Source: Gammaproteobacteria bacterium (lineage in GTDB: Bacteria; Pseudomonadota; Gammaproteobacteria; Chromatiales; Chromatiaceae). Taken from it: a DNA stretch of 64,000 nt. The notes beneath the pieces are model-generated. The model made no database searches and was not told the origin of the DNA. It was given only the letters and a program-made list of their open reading frames with translations. Made by a program: the position numbers and the translations under genes. Shown in pieces: positions 25,311 through 34,214 of this stretch; within the stretch, counting starts at the first letter, position 1, and the number at the start of each line of letters is the position of its first letter. The DNA lies in the NCBI GenBank assembly GCA_021773975.1, contig JAJFJN010000034.1, positions 1 through 64,000 of the forward strand. The letters are read 5' to 3'.

Positions 25311-27086
25311 ATGGATTCCGTTCCTTCGTCCGCCGGTTTTGACCGTTTCGGACTTCGCCCTACTGTTCTCAAAGCTGTTATTGACCTTGGTTATGAGATC
25401 CCTACACCTATTCAAGAGCAATGCATTCCTCATTTAATGGAAGGAAAGGATCTTTTGGGGCAGGCTCAAACAGGCACGGGTAAAACAGCTGCCTTTGCAC
25501 TGCCTATATTGAGTGGCGTAGACCTAAAGCAGCGTGATCCACAGATACTTGTATTAGCTCCAACTCGAGAGCTTGCACTGCAGGTTGCTGAGGCATTTCA
25601 GAGCTATGCACATGGCATGAAAGGTTTTCATGTGTTGCCATTGTATGGTGGGACAGGCATGTCTACTCAGCTTCGACAGCTCAGCCGTGGTGCACATGTG
25701 ATTGTAGGTACCCCTGGTCGGGTTATGGATCATCTACGACGCGGCACTCTGTCACTAAAGGGATTGAAAACCCTAGTGCTGGATGAGGCTGATGAAATGC
25801 TCAATATGGGGTTTGTGGATGATATTGAGTGGATATTTGAGCAAGCTCCAGAAAGTCGGCAGGTAGCACTATTCTCAGCAACAATGCCAAAAAGCATTCG
25901 TAATGTGGCGCAGAAATACCTGAAAGATCCTATTGAAATTAAAGTAGCCTGTAAAACAGAAACAGTCACCACAATTGAGCAGCTTCACTGTGTTGTTACT
26001 CCTTTTCATAAAATGGATGCATTAACACGGGTGCTAGAGGTTGAAACGCCAGATGCAATGATTGTTTTTGTGCGTACCAAAACAGCAACTGTTGAGGTGG
26101 CAGAAAAACTTGAGGCACATGGTTTTTCTGCTGAAGCGCTGCATGGTGATATGAATCAGACGATGCGTGAACGAACAGTTGCGCGTTTAAAAAGCGGTAA
26201 ACTGGACATTGTCGTGGCAACGGATGTTGCAGCGCGTGGATTGGATGTTGAGCGCGTAACCCATGTTGTTAACTATGATATCCCCTATGATCCTGAAGCT
26301 TATGTTCACCGCATTGGTCGTACTGGACGAGCAGGGCGTAAAGGCAAGGCATTACTCTTTGTATCGCCTCGCGAGCGTCATCTACTCAAGTCTATTGAGC
26401 GCGCGACACGCCAGAAAATAGCTCCAATGTCGCTACCATCAGCAGATGATCTGGGTGAGCACCGTATTGATCAATTTATGCAGCTCTTGCGTGATACCGT
26501 TGTTAATCAAGACTTGGATTTCTATTATCGGCTCATCAGTCGAGTTGAAAATGAACAAGAGATGAGCCCTATTGATATTGCGGCGGCACTGACTTTTCTG
26601 AGCCAGCGTGAACGTCCCTTTGTAGTAAAAGAGATTAAATCACCCGCTCCTACCAAAAATCAGCCTGATAGTCGATCCAACAGCCGGTCAGAGCCAAGAC
26701 AACGTAGAGAGAAGAAGGAGTATGGTAAGTCTGAACAAGGAGGCGAAGATATTACACGAATTCGTTACAGGATAGAGGTTGGTCGGCAGCATGGGGCAAC
26801 ACCACGAGAAATAGTGGGAGCCATTGCTAATGAGGCAGGAGTTGAAGGAAAGCATATTGGCTATATCGGTATTGGTGATGACCACAGTACGGTTGATCTG
26901 CCTGAGGGGATGCCTAAAGAAGTTGAAAAGCATCTGCAAAAGGTCATTGTTTGTGGGCAACCGTTACGAATGTCATGTACAGGTGAAAAAGCCGCTCCAC
27001 CAAGAGCGCACAAGCCAAAGGGTAAAAAACCTCGTTTGGGTCTAAAAAAACCAGTGGAACGAAAGCACGCTAAAAAAAGAGATTAA
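25311..27086 (+). CDS. deaD: DEAD-box RNA helicase (DeaD/CsdA-like)
   Basis: An ATP-dependent RNA helicase for ribosome assembly and RNA turnover, especially in the cold. All core motifs are present: Q motif (FDRFGLRPTVL.. IPTPIQEQ), AQTGTGKTAAFALP, PTRELALQVA, TPGRVMDHL, DEADEML, SATMP, then IVFVRTK, VATDVAARGLDVERV and HRIGRTGRAG. The C-terminus has a DbpA/CsdA-type RNA-binding domain (ITRIRYRIEVGRQHGATPRE and onward) and a lysine-rich tail. The ATG at 25311 with upstream GAGGT gives 591 residues and the usual N-terminus; the frame is open upstream to 25206 but that part is not family-like. It overlaps the convergent SprA-related gene by 4 bases. Confidence 0.92.
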   Translation: MDSVPSSAGFDRFGLRPTVLKAVIDLGYEIPTPIQEQCIPHLMEGKDLLGQAQTGTGKTAAFALPILSGVDLKQRDPQILVLAPTRELALQVAEAFQSYAHGMKGFHVLPLYGGTGMSTQLRQLSRGAHVIVGTPGRVMDHLRRGTLSLKGLKTLVLDEADEMLNMGFVDDIEWIFEQAPESRQVALFSATMPKSIRNVAQKYLKDPIEIKVACKTETVTTIEQLHCVVTPFHKMDALTRVLEVETPDAMIVFVRTKTATVEVAEKLEAHGFSAEALHGDMNQTMRERTVARLKSGKLDIVVATDVAARGLDVERVTHVVNYDIPYDPEAYVHRIGRTGRAGRKGKALLFVSPRERHLLKSIERATRQKIAPMSLPSADDLGEHRIDQFMQLLRDTVVNQDLDFYYRLISRVENEQEMSPIDIAAALTFLSQRERPFVVKEIKSPAPTKNQPDSRSNSRSEPRQRREKKEYGKSEQGGEDITRIRYRIEVGRQHGATPREIVGAIANEAGVEGKHIGYIGIGDDHSTVDLPEGMPKEVEKHLQKVIVCGQPLRMSCTGEKAAPPRAHKPKGKKPRLGLKKPVERKHAKKRD

Positions 27087-27694
27087 GCATATTTGCTTAA
27101 TTGATATTTCTCTGGGTTTGTTTCGCGTTCCAATTGTTGGTATTGGGCGGCACCACCATTATTGCGAGATGGCTCAGAGGCGATGAATTGTTCATTGCTC
27201 AGTTTTAGATTCATGCGGGCAATCTCAACATGAGCTATTGCTGCCATCTGGCTGGCTTGCGCAGCTACTGCATGACTAGTAGCTGAAGGATTTGCAGGTG
27301 CAAGTGCAGCGTGTCGTATTGTTACTGCTTTTTGCGGATTTTTATGCGGGCCATCCTCTTTCGATATATCAATGGATAGATCGCCTCCAGCAGCATAATT
27401 AACACCATCGGAACCGCGTTGATATTTAAAATTGGCGGCACTGCGTATTAACGAGCCACCTACAGCAATATGAGTGGCTTCTGGCTCATGTGCCTCAAGG
27501 TTGCGGCTCTTGAGTTGCTGTAACTCACGTTGAACATTGAATTGATTTTTGGATTCTTGTGAGTTGGTTTTTTTCTCAGATTTGCCAATGGGGTTAGTTG
27601 TTGTGTTTGAAGCCTGTCTGAGCTTCTGTTTCTCGCTAAATGCCTGTTTAGCAAGAGGAGAAATTCGGTAAGATTGTGTAGAAAATATGTCCAT
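27083..27694 (-). CDS. SprA-related family protein (putative metalloprotease-like)
   Basis: A 203-residue protein of the SprA-related family. Recognisable parts are a flexible charged N-terminus, the segment LEAHEPEATHIAVGG, then YQRGSDGVNYAAGGDLSID (the family's YxxGPDGxxYAxGGEVxID) and the alanine-rich helix RHAALAPANPSATSHAVAAQ with AAQASQMAAIA. In typical members the first segment reads HEQAHxAAGG, a HExxH zinc-site candidate. Here the aligned five residues are PEATH, so the motif is broken and any peptidase activity is doubtful. No signal peptide. The function of the family is not established. Confidence 0.8.
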   Translation of the reverse strand: MDIFSTQSYRISPLAKQAFSEKQKLRQASNTTTNPIGKSEKKTNSQESKNQFNVQRELQQLKSRNLEAHEPEATHIAVGGSLIRSAANFKYQRGSDGVNYAAGGDLSIDISKEDGPHKNPQKAVTIRHAALAPANPSATSHAVAAQASQMAAIAHVEIARMNLKLSNEQFIASEPSRNNGGAAQYQQLERETNPEKYQLSKYA

Positions 27695-27883
27695 ATACCT
27701 TGACGTTTTAGAGAATTCTACTACTTAACTGTAAGTATCGCCCCTGATAACTAAAAGAACCAGTGCATAAAGGAATAAAAGGCGCTGAAAAACCATCTGT
27801 TTTTTGAGATAATTCACGCTTTTATGATGAGAGAGCCCAATTTGATGCTTCTCTTGCTGATATTTTTAATTTAGGAGCAAAAT

Positions 27884-28321
27884 ATGACTCAGGCAAAAAT
27901 AGGTGACACTGTAAAGGTTCATTACACAGGCACTTTTGATGACGGCATACAATTTGATTCATCAATAGGACAGGATCCACTGCTGGTCAATATTGGGTGT
28001 GGAGAGACCATTCCAGGCTTTGAAAAAGGCCTGGAGGGCATGGGGATAGGGGATAAAAAAACCATTAGTATTCCAGCAGTCGATGCCTATGGCGAACATA
28101 ATCCTGAACTGATTCATGAAGTACCACGCGCAGATATACCAGAAGAGATTGATCTACAGGTTGGTCTTGAATTGACAGCACAGGGGCCGGATGGAAATAC
28201 ACATATACTGTCTATAAAAGAGGTAAATGAAGAGACAGTGACTGTTGATGCAAATCATCCAATGGTTGGAAAAAATCTAAATTTTGAATTGGAAATGGTA
28301 GATATTGCACCACAAAAATAA
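27884..28321 (+). CDS. FKBP-type peptidyl-prolyl isomerase (SlyD-like)
   Basis: A 145-residue FKBP-fold prolyl isomerase with an inserted IF chaperone flap. It starts AKIGDTVKVHYTGTFDDGIQ FDSS, has the active-site run IPGFEKGLEGMGIGDKKTIS, and its flap domain contains YGEHNPELIHEVPRADIP. It ends shortly after the second FKBP strand (LNFELEMVDI) and lacks the histidine-rich metal-binding tail of E. coli SlyD. Cytoplasmic. A clear ribosome-binding site (TTAGGAG) precedes the ATG and an intrinsic terminator follows. Confidence 0.92.
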   Translation: MTQAKIGDTVKVHYTGTFDDGIQFDSSIGQDPLLVNIGCGETIPGFEKGLEGMGIGDKKTISIPAVDAYGEHNPELIHEVPRADIPEEIDLQVGLELTAQGPDGNTHILSIKEVNEETVTVDANHPMVGKNLNFELEMVDIAPQK

Positions 28322-28341
28322 AACCAGCTTTTATTTTGCGG

Positions 28342-28377
28342 AAAACCCCGTTGCTAAATGTTAGCAATGGGGTTTTT
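28342..28377 (+). terminator. Rho-independent terminator after the FKBP gene
   Basis: AAAACCCCGTTGCTAA pairs with TTAGCAATGGGGTTTT across a three-base loop (ATG), ending in a T-run. Because of the flanking A and T runs it could act in both directions. Confidence 0.93.
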
Positions 28378-28585
28378 CTTGTCAAAAGAATGAAGTCAGG
28401 TGGCTGGTTAAATTTAGACTATATTTTCTTTAATAAAGCGAGAGTTTAGTTTTTTGTGGTCAACAATAGATTGATTTTATCGAGCTTGGATGCGCGTAAA
28501 AAAATACATGCCTAAAATATGGAATAGCAATGTTATTGAGTGAGGCAATTAATGTCAGATGATACTCAGCACGCCAATTGGTTAG

Positions 28586-28720
28586 GTTCAATACTCTAAT
28601 AAACAATTGGATCCAACGAAGATACAAATTGTGGGGCATGGAGCCTATTCACCTGTTGCTGATAACTCAACACCACTGAACCGGCGTATAGAGATTCGTG
28701 TGCTCTCAAAAAGCCGCTAA
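28586..28720 (+). pseudogene. Remnant of an OmpA/MotB C-terminal domain
   Basis: An open stretch without a start codon encodes LDPTKIQIVGHGAYSPVADN followed by STPLNRRIEIRVLSK and a stop. This is the end of a MotB/OmpA-like peptidoglycan-binding domain (family pattern VxGxGxxxPVADNxTxxxRxxNRRVEI). The RAxNRR region is shortened to PLNRR. A nearby upstream frame gives ANWLGS, similar to the NWELS-type element that normally precedes it by about 25 residues, so internal deletion and frameshift are likely. The rest of the gene is absent. The region 28378-28585 shows nothing else. Confidence 0.7.
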
Positions 28721-28736
28721 GAATATACGAGTGAGC

Positions 28737-28772
28737 TAAAAAAACCGGTTCAGCATAGTTGCAGAACCGGTT
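28737..28772 (-). terminator. Rho-independent terminator for the OB-fold gene (minus strand)
   Basis: Read on the minus strand, AACCGGTTC and GAACCGGTT form a 9-pair stem with a 12-base loop and run straight into seven T residues. It lies about 20 bases past the end of the minus-strand gene at 28793. Confidence 0.85.
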
Positions 28773-28792
28773 GTTTATTGCGCAGAAGCTAT

Positions 28793-29164
28793 TTATTTGG
28801 CTTTGACAATTGTTGCTTCCTCAATTAACAGTGGATACATGTATCCTGAACCAAAATCAACACCAAGAGAGACGGTGCCTGTAACAACCACTTCATCACC
28901 AACTTCAGCTGTTTCCTGGCTCGTAACAGTAAGGTCATTACTGCCTTGCTGCCCAGTGCCATCTTGTAGATGAAGGAAGTTACGACTCATGATTCCATTG
29001 TTTACTTTAATGACCTTGCCGCGAATCTGAACTTGCTGATCTTTTAGTTGCTCTTTTTCCTGGTAAACTGCTTCAACTGTTTTTGTAGCGGGGGCAGATG
29101 CTAATGTAGCTGCTGAGCCAAAGCAGAGAGCGGCTGCAAGCAGACAGATACTAAGACGCTTCAT
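28793..29164 (-). CDS. Periplasmic OB-fold protein
   Basis: A 123-residue secreted protein. The ATG at 29164 (with AGGAGT upstream) starts a clear signal peptide, MKRLSICLLAAALCFGSAAT, cleaved near LASA. The mature part is a small OB fold, with QVQIRGKVIKVNNGIMSRNF LHLQDGTG and later DLTVTSQETAEVGDEVVVTG and FGSGYMYPLLIEEA. This pattern recurs in NrfJ-like/nucleic-acid-binding-like periplasmic proteins found near c-type cytochrome and sulfur genes. A ligand cannot be inferred. It is transcribed divergently from srkA, 77 bases away. Confidence 0.75.
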   Translation of the reverse strand: MKRLSICLLAAALCFGSAATLASAPATKTVEAVYQEKEQLKDQQVQIRGKVIKVNNGIMSRNFLHLQDGTGQQGSNDLTVTSQETAEVGDEVVVTGTVSLGVDFGSGYMYPLLIEEATIVKAK

Positions 29165-29241
29165 GTATGATACTCCTGGTGGATAATGTATGTTTTTCGG
29201 TTTAGTGATCTTACAGATCAACGACTCTACTGTAAATTGGC

Positions 29242-30255
29242 ATGAATAATATGACGGCTGTTGATACAAAATCAGAAGCTCCCTATCAATTATTAACCCC
29301 CGATCTCATTCTAGATGCGCTAGAAGCCCACGGATACCAGTGTGACGGGCGTTTATTAGCGCTAAACAGTTATGAAAATCGGGTTTATCGAGTGGGGTTA
29401 GAGGATTCTCCTCCCATTGTGGCTAAGTTCTATCGACCTGGACGCTGGAGTGATGATGCCATTCACGAAGAGCATTCCTTTTCAAGCGAGCTTGCAGAAT
29501 TAGAGTTACCCGTTGTGGCACCTATTAAAGATGCTTCAGGATTATCACTCTATCAATACCATGATTTTCGTTTTTCAATCTCACCAAATTGTGGGGGTCG
29601 GTGGCAAGAGATGGAAAACCCAGATCATCTTGCCTGGATGGGCCGTTTTATAGCGCGAATTCATGCAATTGGTGCTGCAAAAAGATTTCAGTATCGGCAT
29701 GCAATATCAATTGAACAATATGGCATTAAATCTTCTCAATATATCCTGTCGAATAATTTCCTTCCTATGGAGCTGGAAATTCCTTACAAAGCCCTGATTG
29801 AGGCGCTGATCCCTCGTATTCAATCAGCTTTTGATGCTGCGGGTGCAGTAAAAATGATTCGTCTGCACGGTGATTGCCATCTAGGCAACATACTCTGGAC
29901 TGATACGGGGCCACATTTTGTTGATTTTGATGATTGCTGTATGGGGCCTGCGATACAGGATTTGTGGATGCTTCTCTCGGGTGATCGTAGGCAAATGACG
30001 ATCCAGTTAACAGACTTACTAGATGGTTATAGTGAGTTTTATGATTTTGATCCTCGAGAGCTGCATTTGATAGAAGCGTTGCGCACACTGCGAATGATTC
30101 ATTATTCAGCTTGGCTGGCGCGCCGATGGGGTGATCCAGCATTCCCCATCAGTTTCCCCTGGTTCAATACTCAAAGGTATTGGGAGGAACAGATTCTCTT
30201 ACTAAAAGAGCAGATGGCACTATTAGATGAGCCGCCTCTACAGTGGCAACTATGA
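29242..30255 (+). CDS. srkA: Stress-response kinase A
   Basis: A Ser/Thr kinase of the RdoA/YihE family that lowers stress-induced death and links to envelope and redox stress in E. coli. It aligns along its whole 337 residues: LNSYENRVYRVGLED at the nucleotide loop, VAKFYRPGRW with the catalytic Lys, EEHSFSSEL, the catalytic loop RLHGDCHLGNILW, the metal-binding FVDFDDCCMGPAIQDLWMLL, and the ending EPPLQ equivalent. In many genomes it precedes dsbA; here it is instead convergent with a large unknown gene, overlapping it by 6 bases. Confidence 0.93.
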   Translation: MNNMTAVDTKSEAPYQLLTPDLILDALEAHGYQCDGRLLALNSYENRVYRVGLEDSPPIVAKFYRPGRWSDDAIHEEHSFSSELAELELPVVAPIKDASGLSLYQYHDFRFSISPNCGGRWQEMENPDHLAWMGRFIARIHAIGAAKRFQYRHAISIEQYGIKSSQYILSNNFLPMELEIPYKALIEALIPRIQSAFDAAGAVKMIRLHGDCHLGNILWTDTGPHFVDFDDCCMGPAIQDLWMLLSGDRRQMTIQLTDLLDGYSEFYDFDPRELHLIEALRTLRMIHYSAWLARRWGDPAFPISFPWFNTQRYWEEQILLLKEQMALLDEPPLQWQL

Positions 30256-32070
30256 GAATAAACGACCTAGCCAGGACTTCTCTTTATTGCCACCTGTTGC
30301 GGCCCCTTTTTTTGTAAGAGGGCGAGTTTTAGTTGGTCGAACAATAACGTTCTTTAAGCACTGTGAACAGATCTGGCTGTAGAGTCCTCTTGACTCTTTT
30401 AGTAGCGTTTCGCGGTCACGGACAAAGTAGTCATTTACAGTGTTATTAAAAGCATCAGCAATTGCCTGAAAGCCCTTGAAGGTATCTGCAATTACGAATT
30501 GAGTTGTATCATTCTTTAAGAATCCCAACTCTTCAATCATCTGCTGGAATGTCATGTCCTCATCTTTTTGGCTTCCAATTAGGCTTTGAAGCTTTATCTT
30601 TAGAACTTCACCAAAGCGTTTAAAATAATCTGGTTTATCATCGCTTGGAGCGCTAATTGTACGATCAACAACAAGCTTTAATTCAGACACGCTTTGAATG
30701 AGATGATAAGTTGTGAGGTCTGATATGTAGCGCCTCATAATAGAGAAATCAATAGTCTCATTTGAGTAAGAGAGAAATTCAGCATTAGAAAATAGTATGG
30801 AATAGATCCGTATCCACTCAGTGATTTGAGTGGGTGATATGACGGTAGATACGCCGAGGGCTGTTCGCTCGAGTTCTATAAAAGCAGTTTCAGCAGCAGA
30901 TTGTTCACGAACAGGAGAGATTGTAAAAACACCTTCTAAATTCGTAATTTTTTCTAGTGCAACACGTACTTTATCTTCCTCTTCTGTGCTGAGTTCCTTG
31001 CCTGCTGTTGTCAGTTGTTTTAAATACTCTCTTGTTTGAGCTAATTCAGTTTCAATCATGCCATGGCGAACTTCCATTTGTCGCTCAGCGGTACGGTATT
31101 CATCAACAAATGTACGGGCAAGACGCTTTAAAATAGCTTCTTGGTCAGCATTGATTTCTGTAACTAGCTCCTCTAAAAACTGATGCGCTTTTTTTGAAAG
31201 GCTAGGGTCTCCCCGATAATTAAAATGACTTGAAATAACAGTAAGTAGTTTTTTATGTTCTGCAACAGGTAGTATTTTTCTTTTCCAAAGAAACTGGAAG
31301 AGCTTAATTATATTAATTCTAAATTTAAACTGTTGAATTAACGATGGTTCTTGTCCAGTAATAGTGTAATGAGGAAAGAGAGAGTAGCTTGAAATTTCTT
31401 TATTGGCTGTAGGGTCAACTTCAAAATCTTGCTTGGCATTTTCAGCGGCAACTGATTTTGATTCATTAAGAGGGGCTTCACCCGCTTTGAATACATTAAT
31501 AAAATAAGGCTTAATGGATAGATATCTATAATTAGATTTAATCTTTATATGGAGCAGCTCAATCAATTCAGACAGCGCTTTAACATTTTTGATGGGAAAG
31601 TTACTGTGTTTTTGAAGTATATCTACAACAACCCTGCGCCCATTTTCAATACGAATCAGTTCTTTTTTGTATTGGTTGACGAGATTTTCAGAAACCTTAC
31701 TGGCACCACTTTGCTCACGACTTGTTCTTATGTCATGTAGAAAGGTATCAGGTGTTTTTGTACGGAGGTAAATCTCTGAGACATCTTTGTTAAAACGGTT
31801 TTTTAGCTGCTCTGCAATATCAAAATAGTTGTCTTGAACAACGACATCAGCAGTTTTGCGGAGTTCTTCCTCTACTTCTTCTATTAGTGCAGCAGCAACA
31901 TCTTCAATTTTGGTGCTGGCTGCACTGAGTTTTCCCTCTTTCACTAGCCTGCGATTTATAGAGGGAAACTGCATGCTTTTAACCAGATCAGTGATGAGCT
32001 GGATGATGCCATCTACATCTCTATCGTTATGTTTTTTTATTAATTCTTCTTTAAAATCAGTCTGTTCCAT
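30250..32070 (-). CDS. Unrecognised 606-residue helical protein
   Basis: I do not recognise a family. The protein is soluble, almost entirely alpha-helical and rich in charged residues, with no signal peptide or membrane helix. Regions of likely coiled coil occur around residues 300-380 (for example EYRTAERQMEVRHGMIETEL). The last ~35 residues have a pair of cysteines in QICSQCLKNVIV (C-x-x-C) followed by a basic linker and a hydrophobic end (WLGRLFS), perhaps a zinc site and a membrane- or partner-binding tail. A standard ATG starts it and codon use matches its neighbours. It stands alone on the minus strand between srkA and a strong hairpin. No function is proposed. Confidence 0.75.
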   Translation of the reverse strand: MEQTDFKEELIKKHNDRDVDGIIQLITDLVKSMQFPSINRRLVKEGKLSAASTKIEDVAAALIEEVEEELRKTADVVVQDNYFDIAEQLKNRFNKDVSEIYLRTKTPDTFLHDIRTSREQSGASKVSENLVNQYKKELIRIENGRRVVVDILQKHSNFPIKNVKALSELIELLHIKIKSNYRYLSIKPYFINVFKAGEAPLNESKSVAAENAKQDFEVDPTANKEISSYSLFPHYTITGQEPSLIQQFKFRINIIKLFQFLWKRKILPVAEHKKLLTVISSHFNYRGDPSLSKKAHQFLEELVTEINADQEAILKRLARTFVDEYRTAERQMEVRHGMIETELAQTREYLKQLTTAGKELSTEEEDKVRVALEKITNLEGVFTISPVREQSAAETAFIELERTALGVSTVISPTQITEWIRIYSILFSNAEFLSYSNETIDFSIMRRYISDLTTYHLIQSVSELKLVVDRTISAPSDDKPDYFKRFGEVLKIKLQSLIGSQKDEDMTFQQMIEELGFLKNDTTQFVIADTFKGFQAIADAFNNTVNDYFVRDRETLLKESRGLYSQICSQCLKNVIVRPTKTRPLTKKGAATGGNKEKSWLGRLFS

Positions 32071-32290
32071 GAGTGTTTTCTGGGTAATTATGATTGTGTT
32101 ATAGACGACCTGAATGAATCACTTTAGCAGCATTATTGATATTACAACAACCAAACTCCTGTATTTCAAAGAATAGCATTAACTGCTTAAATATATTATC
32201 TGTCACATTGAAATAAAAGTCAGCTTTGGCTTTTTCTGATGCTGGCCTAGTTGAAGGGGTGGGGGGGGAGATGTGGAGCATACCTTGCCC

Positions 32291-32322
32291 CCCATGATTC
32301 ATGAGAAACCATGAATCATGGG
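32291..32322. repeat. Perfect 13-bp inverted repeat in a G/C-skewed spacer
   Basis: CCCATGATTCATG and CATGAATCATGGG form a perfect 13-pair stem with loop AGAAAC. Just before it, the plus strand has a G-run (ggggtgggggggga, about 32259-32273). It sits right after the minus-strand yhbY stop. It has no T-run, so it is not a classic terminator; it could be a REP-like or IS-end hairpin, or an mRNA-stabilising structure. Confidence 0.65.
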
Positions 32323-32330
32323 AGGAGGGG

Positions 32331-32627
32331 CTATTTACTTGGAAGGGGGATTTTCGGGTCTTTATTGTTTCGACGGTAGATAATGCTCATCTGACCGATG
32401 GTTTGGATTAGTTTTGCACTTGTCTGCTCAATGATCTGTGCAGATATCTCTTTTCGCTCATCACGGTCAGCTGCAATGCGAATCTTGACCAACTCATGAA
32501 CATTTAGAGCAATATCCAGTTCTTCAAAAATACTCGGCTTTAATCCATGTTGACCTACCATAACAACGGGTTTCAAAGAGTGAGCCAAGCCTCTTAAATG
32601 GCGTTTTTGCTGTTCTGTAAGTTTCAT
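32331..32627 (-). CDS. yhbY: YhbY/CRS1-type RNA-binding protein
   Basis: A 98-residue single CRM-domain protein associated with 50S ribosome assembly. It has the conserved opening LTEQQKRHLRGLAHSLKPVV MVGQHGL (the GxxG-type RNA-binding loop is VGQHG), then LDIALNVHELVKIRI and the C-terminal IGQMSIIYRRN. It lies 5 bases after the hemerythrin-PAS gene on the same strand, so the two are probably co-transcribed. It is normally found beside rlmE/ftsH, which are not in this window. Confidence 0.93.
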   Translation of the reverse strand: MKLTEQQKRHLRGLAHSLKPVVMVGQHGLKPSIFEELDIALNVHELVKIRIAADRDERKEISAQIIEQTSAKLIQTIGQMSIIYRRNNKDPKIPLPSK

Positions 32628-32632
32628 GTTTA

Positions 32633-33874
32633 TTAATCCCAGTCCAGTAGACGCTGTTCACCTTCAAGGGCACGAATTCCTGTAACATCCTGTGACATCT
32701 CAATAACACCCCGGTAGTTTTTCTGTTCATCGCGAACAGCAAAGTAACGAATGTGAATAAATTTGCCGCGCATATTGATCCAGAAATCGGCATGATCCTG
32801 TGTGCCTGCTTTAAACTCTTCAAGAATACGTAAAACCTGATCAACAGATTTAGGTGGGTGACAAAACTTTACTTCGCGACCAATGATATTGGCACTACGA
32901 GGAAAGACCCGGTCATCGCCCCGGTTGTAAAAAACAACCCGGTCATCCTCATTTACATAGGTAATATCCACAGGTAAAAACTTAAAGATGAAGTTAACTT
33001 GCTCTGGGGTCAGGTAGCCCTCATCAAAGTGATCTGCATTTTCAATAGAGAAAGGCAGATCTTTTTTACGCTTGGGCGTGGATTTCATACGACGAGGCTT
33101 TGGCGCCTCCTCTTTTACAATGATTTCTTCCTGTTCTGGCTCTTCAGTAACAGCAGGGTAGGGAGGAGGCGTCTGATCCAACATCCAGCCAATTTCCTCA
33201 TCGCCAAGGCGCATATCTTCCCACTCTGACTCATCCAGCATATCCATTGCATTTGGGAGCAGTCGTTCTTCTTCTACGCCGATTAGTCGTTGCATCTCAG
33301 AGATGGCATGTGGAAATATCTTAACCACAAGCTCTAAATCATCAGCTTCTAATGCCAAGCGAATCTTCTTGAGTTCAGCTCTGATTTCATCATGAAATGC
33401 CCACATGTTCTTGCTGGGTGAATCCCACCCGTGTTTTTCCAGCATAGGAAAAAGCTGGTTCTCTTTGCGCACATAGTGTAGCTCTACTGCACAAAGCTTA
33501 TTAAAAACAGCAAGAAATGCCTCTTTATCCTGTCGGGGATCAATCTTACTGATCTCTTTAAACAGTTTGCGTTGCAGGCGATTTTCTTCAAGATAAACTC
33601 TGACTGGATGACCTGGAGCAAATTTACTGAGGGTGTGTGAAGCAAGCTTTTCGTCGATAACAGTATGATAGAAATTAATGACCTGGTCATTGTTTTGAAA
33701 CTGGAGATTTTCTCGACCTAGTTGGTCAAAAACCTCTGTAACTTCTTCACCGCTAAGGCTTTCGCAGTTTGCTATAAACTGCTCAATCTCCTTTTCAGGG
33801 TTATCACCATTACACATTTGACGAATGATATCAGTAAGATAGTCAACTTTTGTCTCAGTAAGGAATTCACTCAT
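32633..33874 (-). CDS. DUF438 / hemerythrin / PAS-domain sensor protein
   Basis: A 413-residue cytoplasmic protein with three parts: an N-terminal DUF438-like helical domain (LTDIIRQMCNGDNPEKEIEQ and onward), a hemerythrin HHE domain (HPVRVYLEEN, ELHYVRKENQLFPMLEKHGW, FHDEIRAELKKI, EEERLLPNAMDML), and a C-terminal PAS domain (FKFLPVDITYVNEDDRVVFY, IGREVKFCHPPKSVDQVLRI) after a proline- and charge-rich linker. Such proteins are thought to bind di-iron/oxygen or NO and sense redox state through PAS; no output domain follows, so it probably acts through partner contact. The ATG at 33874 is preferred over an in-frame GTG at 33883. Confidence 0.87.
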   Translation of the reverse strand: MSEFLTETKVDYLTDIIRQMCNGDNPEKEIEQFIANCESLSGEEVTEVFDQLGRENLQFQNNDQVINFYHTVIDEKLASHTLSKFAPGHPVRVYLEENRLQRKLFKEISKIDPRQDKEAFLAVFNKLCAVELHYVRKENQLFPMLEKHGWDSPSKNMWAFHDEIRAELKKIRLALEADDLELVVKIFPHAISEMQRLIGVEEERLLPNAMDMLDESEWEDMRLGDEEIGWMLDQTPPPYPAVTEEPEQEEIIVKEEAPKPRRMKSTPKRKKDLPFSIENADHFDEGYLTPEQVNFIFKFLPVDITYVNEDDRVVFYNRGDDRVFPRSANIIGREVKFCHPPKSVDQVLRILEEFKAGTQDHADFWINMRGKFIHIRYFAVRDEQKNYRGVIEMSQDVTGIRALEGEQRLLDWD

Positions 33875-34214
33875 AAATAACACCGATCCTGCTGTGACCC
33901 TGAGCTAGGGCAAAAAAGGGGGGCATCATAACAGATCGGATAAAAACTGACTAATTTAGTCATCTTTTATGGGAATTAGAAACCTATCAAAAGAGCGTGT
34001 TTCATGTGAGATTTTCATGGATGAACGAGCATAAGTCTAAAACCAAAATGAAGTTGCTCAATTTATTTGCACATTAAGCTCAAAATGTCTGATAGATAAT
34101 CTTGCAATATGTGCTTTATTTTTTGCTAAAGAAAAGTAGGTGTTGGGTCGTTATCTATGCTTATGTACAGCCAGTGTTTTATCCATACTGGATTTGATGG
34201 GCATATAAAAATCA
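33875..34214. other. Intergenic region between divergent genes
   Basis: This 340-base AT-rich gap should carry promoters for the hemerythrin-PAS gene (leftward) and the transporter-sulfotransferase unit (rightward). No RNA, repeat or clear promoter was recognised. Confidence 0.5.

Noticed and set aside
32099-32302. 67-codon minus-strand frame starting inside the hairpin after yhbY
   Set aside because: Its first codons are the hairpin and G-run themselves, it has no ribosome-binding site, and no family was recognised.
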